Origin: Halomonas halophila
GTDB lineage: Bacteria > Pseudomonadota > Gammaproteobacteria > Pseudomonadales > Halomonadaceae
Direction: 5' to 3'
DNA length: 64,000 nt
Assembly (NCBI RefSeq): GCF_030406665.1
Contig: NZ_CP129121.1
Span: 2,604,001-2,668,000 of the forward strand
Shown piece by piece: positions 44,009-53,549 of the stretch. Position numbers and translations under genes: made by a program. The stretch's first letter is position 1; each line of letters starts with the position of its first letter. The notes beneath the pieces are model-generated. The model searched no databases and was not told the origin of the DNA. It worked only from the letters and a program-made list of their open reading frames with translations.

Positions 44009-44629
44009 ATGGAGCCGCAACTCGACGCCATCAACCGCGACCTGGGCCAGGACCCCGAAGCCCTGGTCCGCTGGGCCCTGGAACAGGGCGCCCGACCGAT
44101 CGTCACCACCAACTTCCGTCCCTTCGAGGCGGTGATCCTGCACATGGTCAGCCAGGTGCGGCCGGACATTCCGGTGGTGTGGATGGACCACGGCTACAAC
44201 ACCGAGGCCACCTACCGCTTCGCCGACGCCGTGGTGAAACAGCTCGGCCTCAACCTGGTCAGCTACATCCCGCGTCGCACCCGGGCGCACCGCGAGGCCG
44301 TCGAGGGCCCCATGCCGGGCATCGACGACCCGCGCCACGCGGCCTTCACCGAGGAGGTCAAGCTCGAGCCCTTCAATCGCGCCCTGAGCGAGATGGCCCC
44401 GGACGTCTGGTTCACCGCGCTGCGCGCCGAGGACACCCCGGAACGCGCCAAGATGGATCCGGTCAGCCGCAACGCCGACGGCCTGCTGAAGGTCGCCCCG
44501 CTGCTGCACTGGAGCGCCCGCGACATGTACCAGTACCTGGAAGCCCACGGCCTGCCCAACGAGTTCGACTACTTCGACCCCACCAAGGTGGAAGAGAAGC
44601 GCGAGTGCGGCCTGCACCTGCAGCATTGA
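44009..44629 (+). CDS. cysH: Phosphoadenylyl-sulfate reductase, cluster-free type
   Basis: 206 residues of the PAPS reductase family: nucleotide-binding GARPIVTTNFRPFEAVILHMV (TTNF replacing the usual SSFG), VVWMDHGYNTEATYRFAD, and the C-terminal catalytic motif KRECGLHLQH. There is a single Cys in the whole protein, so the CC and CxxC pairs of [4Fe-4S] APS reductases are absent; the enzyme should act on PAPS with thioredoxin as reductant, a trxA gene being nearby. GGAGG precedes the ATG; an upstream in-frame TTG is less likely. Shorter than the E. coli enzyme (about 244). Confidence 0.88.
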   Translation: MEPQLDAINRDLGQDPEALVRWALEQGARPIVTTNFRPFEAVILHMVSQVRPDIPVVWMDHGYNTEATYRFADAVVKQLGLNLVSYIPRRTRAHREAVEGPMPGIDDPRHAAFTEEVKLEPFNRALSEMAPDVWFTALRAEDTPERAKMDPVSRNADGLLKVAPLLHWSARDMYQYLEAHGLPNEFDYFDPTKVEEKRECGLHLQH

Positions 44630-44648
44630 GCCGACGCTGAAACGCAAG

Positions 44649-44683
44649 ACGCCGGCGCCCGTCCTCTGGACGGGCGCCGGCGT
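44649..44683. terminator. Bidirectional terminator between cysH and cysB
   Basis: Perfect 16-bp inverted repeat (ACGCCGGCGCCCGTCC and complement) with a 3-nt loop between the convergent stops, followed by TCTCTTT on the plus strand. Confidence 0.85.
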
Positions 44684-44716
44684 TCTCTTTCCGTGTACGG
44701 GCCGGGCCGCCCCGGG

Positions 44717-45688
44717 TCAGCGCACCGGCAGCACGATGTCGTCGAACAGCGCCTGCTCGTGGCGCGGCCCGGCGGCCAGGGCCGCATCGACCAGTGCCCG
44801 GTCCAGGTGATCGGCGAAGCCCTGCAGGAAGTCGTACATGAAGCTGCGCATGAAGGTGCCGCGGCGGATGGCGATCTTGGTGGTGGAGCTCTCGAACAGA
44901 TGGCTGGCATCCAGCGCCACCAGGTCGTCGTCGAGTTCCGGATCCACCGCCATGTGGGCGACGATGCCCACGCCCATGCCGAGGCGCACGTAGGTCTTGA
45001 TGACGTCGGCATCGGCGGCCGTCAGCACCACGTTGGGCGTGAGCCCTTCGGCGCGGAAGGCATCATCGAGCTGCGAGCGCCCGGTGAAGCCGAACACGTA
45101 GGTCACCAACGGGTGCTCGGCCAGCGCCTCCAAGGTCAACGACTCCAGCGAGGCCAGCGGATGCCCCTTGGGCACCAGCAGGCAACGGTTCCAGCGATAG
45201 CAAGGCAGCAGCACCAGGTCGTTGAACAGCTCCAGGGATTCGGTGCAGATGGCGAAGTCGGCCTGTCCCTCGCTGACCATCTGGGCGATCTGCTTGGGCG
45301 TGCCCTGCTGCATGTGCAGGGCGACGTCGGGATACCGGCGGGTGAACTCGCGAATCACCGGCGGCAGCGCGTAGCGCGCCTGGGTATGAGTGGTGGCGAT
45401 GGACAGGCTGCCACGCCGCTCGTCGCTATGCTCCTGGGCGACGTGCTTGATATTCTCGGTGAGGCGCAGCACCTGGCCGGCCAGGTCGATGATCGCCTGC
45501 CCCGCCGGCGTGACCCGGGTCAGGTGCTTGCCGCTACGGGCGAAGATCTCCACGCCCAGCTCGTCCTCCAGCAGGCGAATCTGCTTGGAGATGCCCGGCT
45601 GCGAGGTATAGAGGCTCTGGGCGGTGGCTGAGACGTTGAGGTTGTGACGCGAGACTTCCCAGATGTATTTCAGCTGCTGGAGCTTCAT
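44717..45688 (-). CDS. cysB: LysR-family cysteine regulon activator
   Basis: 323 residues, full length for CysB. HTH region MKLQQLKYIWEVSRHNLNVSATAQSLYTSQPGISKQIRLLEDELG (in parts) and effector domain with THTQARYALPPVIREF, GTPKQIAQMVSEGQADFAI and GMGVGIVAHMAV, all hallmark CysB stretches (N-acetylserine/sulfate pocket). It activates sulfate assimilation genes; cysH next to it is a likely target. An AT-rich promoter region lies upstream. Confidence 0.95.
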   Translation of the reverse strand: MKLQQLKYIWEVSRHNLNVSATAQSLYTSQPGISKQIRLLEDELGVEIFARSGKHLTRVTPAGQAIIDLAGQVLRLTENIKHVAQEHSDERRGSLSIATTHTQARYALPPVIREFTRRYPDVALHMQQGTPKQIAQMVSEGQADFAICTESLELFNDLVLLPCYRWNRCLLVPKGHPLASLESLTLEALAEHPLVTYVFGFTGRSQLDDAFRAEGLTPNVVLTAADADVIKTYVRLGMGVGIVAHMAVDPELDDDLVALDASHLFESSTTKIAIRRGTFMRSFMYDFLQGFADHLDRALVDAALAAGPRHEQALFDDIVLPVR

Positions 45689-45719
45689 GCGCGCGTCTCC
45701 CCCTGGCTCATCCGGCCTT

Positions 45720-45780
45720 TAAAAGACCAATGCGAAATAAGAATATCATCCATAATTACTTTATAGCATAGCAAGCCGGG
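45720..45780 (-). promoter_or_regulatory. AT-rich cysB promoter region
   Basis: A sharply AT-rich island in otherwise GC-rich sequence, with AATAAGAAT shared in form with the cysH upstream region. Likely holds the cysB promoter and a CysB autoregulation site; boxes were not placed exactly. Confidence 0.4.
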
Positions 45781-45928
45781 CGACACACGCCCGTCGACGT
45801 GGCGAGGTTCCGATACGCGAGATTTGCCAGCATCCTAACCGACCGCTAACATCGAGCCACCTAGCATGCCTGAGAGCATGCCCAGACCATCCGCGCACGA
45901 TGCGCTACGTAGTAATTGGAGAATCCCC

Positions 45929-46252
45929 ATGGCCAACAACGTCGATGTCACCAATGCCAACTTCGAGCAGGAAGTCCTCAACGCCGAGACCCCGGTGCTG
46001 CTGAAGTTCTGGGCGCCCTGGTGCGGCCCCTGCAAGGTCATGGCACCGGTGGTCGACGAGGTCGCCGAAGAACGCGACGGCAGCCTCAAGATCGTCAGCA
46101 TCAACGTGGATGACGCCCCGGAGATCGCCGCCGAACAGGGCGTGCGCGGCGTGCCCACCGTGATGCTGTTCAAGTCCGGCGCCAAGGTCGCCTCCCTGGT
46201 CGGCGCCCAGTCCAAGTCACAGCTGACCCAGTTCATCGATCAGAACGCCTGA
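45929..46252 (+). CDS. trxA: Thioredoxin 1
   Basis: 107 residues; active site FWAPWCGPCKVMAP with CGPC, and the cis-Pro loop VRGVPTVMLFKSG. Cytoplasmic disulfide reductant for ribonucleotide reductase, PAPS reductase and others. TTGGAGA precedes the ATG; the longer frame is unsupported. Confidence 0.96.
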   Translation: MANNVDVTNANFEQEVLNAETPVLLKFWAPWCGPCKVMAPVVDEVAEERDGSLKIVSINVDDAPEIAAEQGVRGVPTVMLFKSGAKVASLVGAQSKSQLTQFIDQNA

Positions 46253-46320
46253 TCGATCGACGCAAGGCTGCGGTCTCCACGACGTCCCGGCTCCGGCCGG
46301 GGCGTCGTCGTTTCGGAGAG

Positions 46321-47433
46321 TCAGTCGGCGTTCGTCTTCCCCTTCACCTTGTCGCGCTCGGAGGGCGGGCGATTGGCCGTCTCGAGGGGCGCGCTGCCCG
46401 AGCCCAGCAGATGGGCGATCCAGCGTGTCTGGGGATGGCTGTCCAGCGCGATCTTCAGGGTCATGGTCAACACCACCGACAGCAACATGCCCACCGCCCC
46501 GAAGATCCAGCCCCACACCACCAGCGACAGGAAGGCGACGAAGGTCGAGAGCCCCAGCGCCCGCCCCATGACCCGCGGCTCGACCAGGTTGCCGAGCACG
46601 AAGTTCACGCCCAGGTAAGCACCGCTCAGCATCACCGCCTTGAACATACCACCGTCCGGCGACACCAACAGCAGCAGCACCGGCGGCACCGCGGCGATGG
46701 CCGAGCCGATGTTGGGGATATAGTTGAGGGCGAAGGCCAGCACCGCCCACAGCAGTGGGAACTCGACCCCGATCAGCTTGCAGGCCAGCCAGATCAGCGC
46801 CCCGGTGGCCAGGCTGATGACCGTCTTCACCGCCAGGTAGCGCTTCAGCGTCATGCTGAATTCCTGGAACCGGCGCAGACTCGGCGCCGGGTTGACCAGC
46901 GCCCGAGACACCTTGTCGCGGAAGTTCAGCGTCTCGAACAGCAGGAACATCACCAGCAGCGCCACCACCACGCTCTGCATCATCAGATTGCCGACCTGAC
47001 CGAGCAGCGCCGGGATCCAGTCGCCGAGCTGCTGGGCATCCACCAGCTCGGCCAGCCGGTCGGTGTCGATGGCCAACCCCAGGCTGGCGAGGCCGTCGAG
47101 CAGGCTCAGGTAGTACTGATTGAGCTTCTCCTCTATGCCCGGCAGGGCATCGACGAAGGTGCCGACGCTGTTGACCAGCAGCAGGCCCAGCAGCGACAGC
47201 AGTCCACCGATCACCACCAGCGTCAGCCACACCGAGAGCCGCAGCCCGAGCCCCAGGCGATTCAGCCAGTGAACCGGTCCGGTGCACACCACCGCGATGA
47301 ACACCGACAGCAGCAAGGGCACCAGCAGGCTGGAGCCGACCCGCATCCCGGCGACGATCACCACCAGGGCGGCCAGCGCCAGCGTCAGGTTAAGGGGTAT
47401 GCTGCTCGGGGTATCGTTCTCGGGTGCCGCCAT
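46321..47433 (-). CDS. AI-2E family (PerM/TqsA-type) membrane transporter
   Basis: 370 residues with about eight hydrophobic segments: three near the N-terminus (LNLTLALAALVVIVAGMRVG onwards), a central amphipathic region (about 100-150), and a C-terminal cluster with LAFALNYIPNIGSAIAAVPPVLL and LVEPRVMGRALGLSTFVAFLSLVVWGWIFG (in parts), which is the family hallmark. Members export autoinducer-2 or exchange Na+/H+; the role here is undefined. GGAG lies 8 nt before the ATG. Convergent with trxA. Confidence 0.87.
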   Translation of the reverse strand: MAAPENDTPSSIPLNLTLALAALVVIVAGMRVGSSLLVPLLLSVFIAVVCTGPVHWLNRLGLGLRLSVWLTLVVIGGLLSLLGLLLVNSVGTFVDALPGIEEKLNQYYLSLLDGLASLGLAIDTDRLAELVDAQQLGDWIPALLGQVGNLMMQSVVVALLVMFLLFETLNFRDKVSRALVNPAPSLRRFQEFSMTLKRYLAVKTVISLATGALIWLACKLIGVEFPLLWAVLAFALNYIPNIGSAIAAVPPVLLLLVSPDGGMFKAVMLSGAYLGVNFVLGNLVEPRVMGRALGLSTFVAFLSLVVWGWIFGAVGMLLSVVLTMTLKIALDSHPQTRWIAHLLGSGSAPLETANRPPSERDKVKGKTNAD

Positions 47434-47604
47434 GCCGCCCACTCCGCCATAGAAAAGACCGCCATCATGACGCCTGGCGCCTCGGCGCACAACGCGGCGG
47501 AAAGCCGTCAACGTGCAAGCTCTAAGGAAACCGCCGACACCAAGGAACCCGGGCAATGCTGACGGCTCAAAGCGAACGAACCCATCGCCGATAAGGAAAG
47601 TCTC

Positions 47605-48408
47605 ATGCGCCACGTTCGTCGCACCGTCCGCGGTCTCCCCCCTGCCCGCCTCTCGGGCGGCCTGCTCGCCCTGGCCCTCGCCACCCTGCCGATGACCGCC
47701 GCCGCCAATGGCCAGCCCGCGCCGCATCGCCTCGACGTCCAGGCCCGCGCCGAAGTCGAGGTGGTGCCGGACCAGGCCACGCTCAGCTCCCGGCTGTGGG
47801 AGCGCACCCCGGCCATCGCCCAGCGCGACGCCAGCGGCGGCGATGCCCTGGCGCTGAGCCAGGCTCGCAGCCGGCTCGAGGAGCGCGCCGCCACGCTGAT
47901 CCAGGCGCTCGAGGCGGCCGGCGTCGATCGCGATGCCATCAGCGCCGGCTCGCTACGCGTGCAGCCCGAGATGATTCGCGAATCCAGCGGCCCCGACGGC
48001 GAGACCGAGACGCTCTCGCGCACCCGCCTCGAACGACCCATGGAAGTCGAGATCCACGAACTCGACCGGCTGCCGACGATTCTCGACGCCCTCACCGAGG
48101 CCGGCGTCGACGCCCTCGACGGCGTCACCTACGACCTCGCCGATCGCGACGCGGCCACCGACGAGGCCCTGAACCAGGCCCTTCAGCGTGCGAAGCACAA
48201 GGCCGAGCTGATGGCCGGCACCCTCGACGTCGAGCTGGGCGACGTGCTGTCGGTCAGCGAGAACCAGGCGCCGGTGTTCCAGCCGCGGATGATGGCGATG
48301 AGCGCCGATGCGCGGGAAAGCGGCGGCGCCACCGAGTATCGCCCCGGCACTCTCTCCATCGACGCCGCGGTCAGCGTCAGCTGGGAGATCGAGGGCGGCC
48401 AGGAATAA
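47605..48408 (+). CDS. SIMPL-domain (DUF541) periplasmic protein
   Basis: 267 residues with an N-terminal signal peptide (Arg-rich start, GGLLALALATLPMTAAANG, cleavage near Ala34). The SIMPL/DUF541 domain follows (about 40-262), with AEVEVVPDQATLSSRL at its start and RAKHKAELMAGTLDVELGDVLSVSEN, as in E. coli YggE. Members are linked to oxidative stress defence, but the molecular function is unclear. Single gene with a terminator shared with serS. Confidence 0.88.
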   Translation: MRHVRRTVRGLPPARLSGGLLALALATLPMTAAANGQPAPHRLDVQARAEVEVVPDQATLSSRLWERTPAIAQRDASGGDALALSQARSRLEERAATLIQALEAAGVDRDAISAGSLRVQPEMIRESSGPDGETETLSRTRLERPMEVEIHELDRLPTILDALTEAGVDALDGVTYDLADRDAATDEALNQALQRAKHKAELMAGTLDVELGDVLSVSENQAPVFQPRMMAMSADARESGGATEYRPGTLSIDAAVSVSWEIEGGQE

Positions 48409-48432
48409 GCGGCACGCCTGCCCCGACGAAAA

Positions 48433-48467
48433 AGAAAGCCCCGAAGGCGAAACCTTCGGGGCTTTCT
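48433..48467. terminator. Bidirectional terminator between SIMPL gene and serS
   Basis: Inverted repeat AGAAAGCCCCGAAGG / CCTTCGGGGCTTTCT with a 5-nt loop, A-rich before and TTTCT within the arm, placed between convergent stops. Confidence 0.88.
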
Positions 48468-48494
48468 CGTGGCTCGGCGCCTGCCGCTGGGGGC

Positions 48495-49772
<1,278 letters not shown>

Positions 49773-49941
49773 GGAATCCGGTCCGTCGCAGTCGGTGAAA
49801 TCAACAAACGCAAGGCGACCATTGTAGGCAAAAGCCCGCCCCGGCGCCACGCGCCAGGATGCGTGTTGCGGCCCGTCGCGGTACAGTAGGGTTTCCTTCT
49901 CCCCCTGCCCCGCGCGGCAGCGACAGCGACCGAAAAACGCC

Positions 49942-52900
49942 ATGATCGCCAGACTGGACACCGGGCGCCTCAGCGCCTCCGACCGTTCCGACGCCCCCTA
50001 CCTGCACTTTCTCGAGGCCCTCGCGGACGCCGGCTTCGAGGGCGAGATCGCCCCCGACTACGCCAACCGCACGGTGCTGGCCACCGACAATTCGATCTAC
50101 CAGCGCCTGCCCCAGGCGGTCATCTATCCGAAGAATGCCACCGACCTGGAGCGCCTGGCCCGGCTGGCCGCCCGCGACGAGTTTCGCCGGGTGGCACTCG
50201 CCCCGCGCGGCGGCGGCACCGGCACCAACGGCCAGTCGCTGACCGACGGCCTGGTGGTCGACGTCTCGAAGCACATGACCGCCATCCTCGACATCGACGT
50301 CGAGGCCCGCCGGGTGCGCGTCCAGGCCGGCGTGGTCAAGGACCAGCTCAACGCCGCGCTCAAGCCCCACGGGCTGTTCTTTGCCCCGGAGCTCTCCACC
50401 TCCAACCGCGCCACCCTCGGTGGCATGATCGCCACCGATGCCAGCGGCCAGGGCAGCTGCGAGTACGGCAAGACCCGCAACCACGTGCTCGAACTCGACA
50501 GCGTGCTGCTCGGCGGCGAGCGCCTGGTCACCCGCCCGGTGGACGACGACGAACTCGAGGCGCTGTGCCAGCGCGACGACGCCGTGGGCCGGGTGCACCG
50601 CATGGCCCGCGAGATCATCGACACCGAGCGCGAACGCATCCGCGAGACCTTCCCGCCGCTCAACCGCTGCCTGACCGGCTACGACCTGGCGCACCTGCGC
50701 ACCGAGGACGGCAAGTTCGATCTCAACAGCGTGCTGTGCGGCGCCGAGGGCTCGCTGGCCTTCACCAGCGAGGCGGTGCTCAACGTGCTGCCGATCCCGA
50801 AGCATTCGACCCTGGTCAACGTGCGCTACGCCGGCTTCATGGACGCCCTGCGCGACGCTCGGGCCCTGATGTCCAGCAGTCGCTCTTCACCAGAGCAGCC
50901 GCAGGCGCGCCCCACCTCCATCGAGACGGTGGACGACAAGGTGCTGGGCCTGGCCCAGCAGGACTTCGTGTGGGACAGCGTCGGCGAGTTCTTTCCTGAC
51001 ACCGGCGACACGCCGACCCACGGCATCAACCTGGTCGAGTTCAACGACGACGATCCCGAGCGTCTGGCCGCGCGGGTCGCGTCTTTCTGCGCGCACCTCG
51101 CCGAGGACGACAGCGTCATCCGGCTGGGCTACACCCAGGCCGTGGGCCGCGAAGCGATCACCCGGGTCTACGGCATGCGCAAGCGCGCCGTGGGCCTGCT
51201 CGGCAACGTCCAGGGCGAGAAGCGCCCGCTGCCCTTCGTCGAGGACACCGCGGTGCCGCCTGAGCATCTGGCCGACTACATCGCCGAGTTCCGCGCCCTG
51301 CTCGACGCCCGCGGCCTGGCCTACGGCATGTTCGGCCACGTCGACGCCGGCGTGCTGCACGTGCGCCCGGCGCTGGACATGAAGGACCCGGCCCAGGAAG
51401 CGATGATCCGCGAGATCTCCGACGAGGTCGCCGCGCTGACCCAGAAGTACGGCGGCCTGCTGTGGGGCGAGCACGGCAAGGGTGTGCGCTCGGAATACGC
51501 GCCGGCCTTCTTTGGCCCGCTCTACCCGAGCCTGCAGCGGCTCAAGGGCGCCTTCGACCCGCATAACCAGCTCAACCCGGGCAAGATCGCGACGCCGCTC
51601 GCTCTTTCCAAGCCGCCCGAAGACGCGGCGCCATCTATCCCGCCCGAAGACGCGGCGCCATCTATCCCGCCCGAAGACGCGGGTAGGGCCCAGGCTTCCG
51701 CTTCCGAGCCGACAACGCCGAGCGACGACGAGCAGGCCGTGAAGTGGGTCGACCCGGACCTGCTGGCCATCGACGGCGTGCCGACCCGCGGCCAGCATGA
51801 CCGCCGCATCGACGAACGGGTCTGGCAGGCCCACGGCGACGCCGTCTACTGCAACGGCAACGGCGCCTGCTACAACTACGATCCCGACGACGCCATGTGC
51901 CCGTCGTGGAAGGCCACCCGCCAGCGCATCCACTCGCCCAAGGGCCGCGCCAGCCTGATGCGCGAATGGCTGCGCCTGCAGGGCGAGGCCGGCGTCGACG
52001 TGCTCGAGGCCTCGCGCGACGCCCGACGCGGCGGCGCCTTGGGCGCGCTCAAGGCCTTCCCCGGCAAGCTGAAGAACACCCTGGCCAAACGCCGCGGCGA
52101 GGACGACTTCTCCCACGAGGTCTACGACGCCATGGCGGGCTGCCTGGCCTGCAAGTCCTGCGCCGGCCAGTGCCCGGTGAAGGTCAGCGTGCCGACCTTC
52201 CGCTCGCAGTTCCTCGAGGTCTATCACGGCCGCTATCTGCGTCCGCCCCGCGACTACCTGATCGGCGGTCTGGAGTTCATGATGCCGGCGCTGTCCCGCA
52301 TCGCGCCGCTCTACAACGCCGCCCTGGACAGCCGCTGGGTCAGCCGCCTGCTGGCCGGTCCCGTGGGCATGGTCGACAGCCCCAAGCTGTCCCGGGCGCG
52401 CCTGGACAAGCAGCTCACGGCCTGGGGCGTGGCGCCGGCCACGCCGACCACCCTCGGCCGGCTCACCGAGACGCAGAAGGCCAACAGCGTGGTGCTGGTG
52501 CAGGACGCCTTCACCAGTCACTTCGAGTCCCGGCTTGTGATGGACGTGGTCGAGCTGCTCGAGCGCCTCGACGTGCGGGTGTTCGTCGCGCCCTTCTCAC
52601 CCAACGGCAAGCCGCTGCACGTGCAGGGCTTCCTTGGCGCCTTCGAGCGCACCGCCGAGAAGCAGGCCGAGCGCCTGCGGACGCTGGCCGAGTTCGGGGT
52701 GCCGCTGGTCGGCATCGACCCGGCGATGACCCTGACCTACCGCCAGGAGTACGTGAAGGCGCTGGGCGCCGACGCCGTGCCCGAGGTACAGCTGCTGCCC
52801 GAATGGCTGAGTGAGCGGCTGGCCGAGCGAGCGCCCGAGCTGGCACCGCAGGGCGCCAGCCTCGACGATCCCGGCTACCGGCTGCTCGCCCATTGCACCG

Positions 52901-53208
52901 AGAAGACCAACGCCCCGGGCACGCCCAAGGCCTGGCAGCGGCTGTTCGCCGCCTTCGGCCTCGAGCTCGAGGTGGTCGCCACCGGCTGCTGCGGCATGTC
53001 CGGCACCTACGGTCACGAGGCACGCAACCTCGAGACCTCGAAGACCATCTACGCCCAGTCCTGGCAGCCGAAGGTCGAGGACCCGGCCAACGCCGGCCGG
53101 CTGCTGGCCAGCGGCTACTCCTGCCGCAGCCAGGCCAAGCGCCTCTCGGATGCCGCCCTGCCCCATCCGCTGCAGGGGCTTCTGAGCGCCATCAGGCGGG
53201 CCACCTGA
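49942..53208 (+). CDS. ydiJ: FAD/Fe-S D-2-hydroxyglutarate dehydrogenase (YdiJ type)
   Basis: 1088 residues, longer than E. coli YdiJ (about 1018). N-terminal FAD-binding PCMH domain with APRGGGTGTNGQSLTDGLVVD and TLGGMIATDASGQGS; FAD-linked oxidase C-terminal domain with YGMFGHVDAGVLHVRP and LLWGEHGKGVRSEY; then ferredoxin-type clusters (NGNGACYNYD, CLACKSCAGQCPVKVS) and a CCG-type domain (AHCTEK, ATGCCGMSGTYGHE). It oxidises D-2-hydroxyglutarate and passes electrons on through the Fe-S centres. The extra length includes a linker with a 9-residue tandem repeat. Divergent from serS. Confidence 0.93.
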   Translation: MIARLDTGRLSASDRSDAPYLHFLEALADAGFEGEIAPDYANRTVLATDNSIYQRLPQAVIYPKNATDLERLARLAARDEFRRVALAPRGGGTGTNGQSLTDGLVVDVSKHMTAILDIDVEARRVRVQAGVVKDQLNAALKPHGLFFAPELSTSNRATLGGMIATDASGQGSCEYGKTRNHVLELDSVLLGGERLVTRPVDDDELEALCQRDDAVGRVHRMAREIIDTERERIRETFPPLNRCLTGYDLAHLRTEDGKFDLNSVLCGAEGSLAFTSEAVLNVLPIPKHSTLVNVRYAGFMDALRDARALMSSSRSSPEQPQARPTSIETVDDKVLGLAQQDFVWDSVGEFFPDTGDTPTHGINLVEFNDDDPERLAARVASFCAHLAEDDSVIRLGYTQAVGREAITRVYGMRKRAVGLLGNVQGEKRPLPFVEDTAVPPEHLADYIAEFRALLDARGLAYGMFGHVDAGVLHVRPALDMKDPAQEAMIREISDEVAALTQKYGGLLWGEHGKGVRSEYAPAFFGPLYPSLQRLKGAFDPHNQLNPGKIATPLALSKPPEDAAPSIPPEDAAPSIPPEDAGRAQASASEPTTPSDDEQAVKWVDPDLLAIDGVPTRGQHDRRIDERVWQAHGDAVYCNGNGACYNYDPDDAMCPSWKATRQRIHSPKGRASLMREWLRLQGEAGVDVLEASRDARRGGALGALKAFPGKLKNTLAKRRGEDDFSHEVYDAMAGCLACKSCAGQCPVKVSVPTFRSQFLEVYHGRYLRPPRDYLIGGLEFMMPALSRIAPLYNAALDSRWVSRLLAGPVGMVDSPKLSRARLDKQLTAWGVAPATPTTLGRLTETQKANSVVLVQDAFTSHFESRLVMDVVELLERLDVRVFVAPFSPNGKPLHVQGFLGAFERTAEKQAERLRTLAEFGVPLVGIDPAMTLTYRQEYVKALGADAVPEVQLLPEWLSERLAERAPELAPQGASLDDPGYRLLAHCTEKTNAPGTPKAWQRLFAAFGLELEVVATGCCGMSGTYGHEARNLETSKTIYAQSWQPKVEDPANAGRLLASGYSCRSQAKRLSDAALPHPLQGLLSAIRRAT
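51613..51684 (+). repeat. 27-bp tandem repeat inside the ydiJ-type gene
   Basis: Two full and one partial copies of a 27-bp unit encoding PPEDAAPSI, in frame, at the junction between the flavin oxidase domain and the Fe-S domain. The copies are identical at the DNA level, implying recent expansion or slippage. Confidence 0.9.
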
Positions 53209-53245
53209 AGGCGGCCTTCACTCCACCCGGCCCGGAGGCGAGACC

Positions 53246-53446
53246 ATGTCACGCACGCTGATCGTCATCGGCCTGCTGCTGTTCGCCGCCGGGCTGCTGT
53301 GGCCCTGGCTCGGTCGGCTGCCCCTGGGGCAGCTGCCGGGCGATATCCTGATCCGCCGCGGCCACACCACCTTCTACGTTCCCCTCACCAGCATGCTGCT
53401 GATCAGCGCCATACTGACGCTGCTGCTGTGGCTTTTCCGACGTTGA
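53246..53446 (+). CDS. DUF2905 small membrane protein
   Basis: 66 residues with two hydrophobic segments (about 4-20 and 44-63) and the family middle GRLPLGQLPGDILIRRGHTTFYVPL. GGAGG lies 9 nt upstream. Function unknown. It starts 37 bp after the ydiJ-type gene and may be cotranscribed with it. Confidence 0.82.
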   Translation: MSRTLIVIGLLLFAAGLLWPWLGRLPLGQLPGDILIRRGHTTFYVPLTSMLLISAILTLLLWLFRR

Positions 53447-53549
53447 CGCGTTATCGACGTTATTCATCGCTTCCATCGATTGCATGTCGGGGCCGGCGAC
53501 GCTAGGCTGCGCGCCCTTTAACCCAACCCTGACGAGAGAGCGAACGACC

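Noticed and set aside
51613..51684. CRISPR-like repeat
   Set aside because: Direct tandem copies without spacers, in frame inside a protein-coding gene, and no cas genes in the window.
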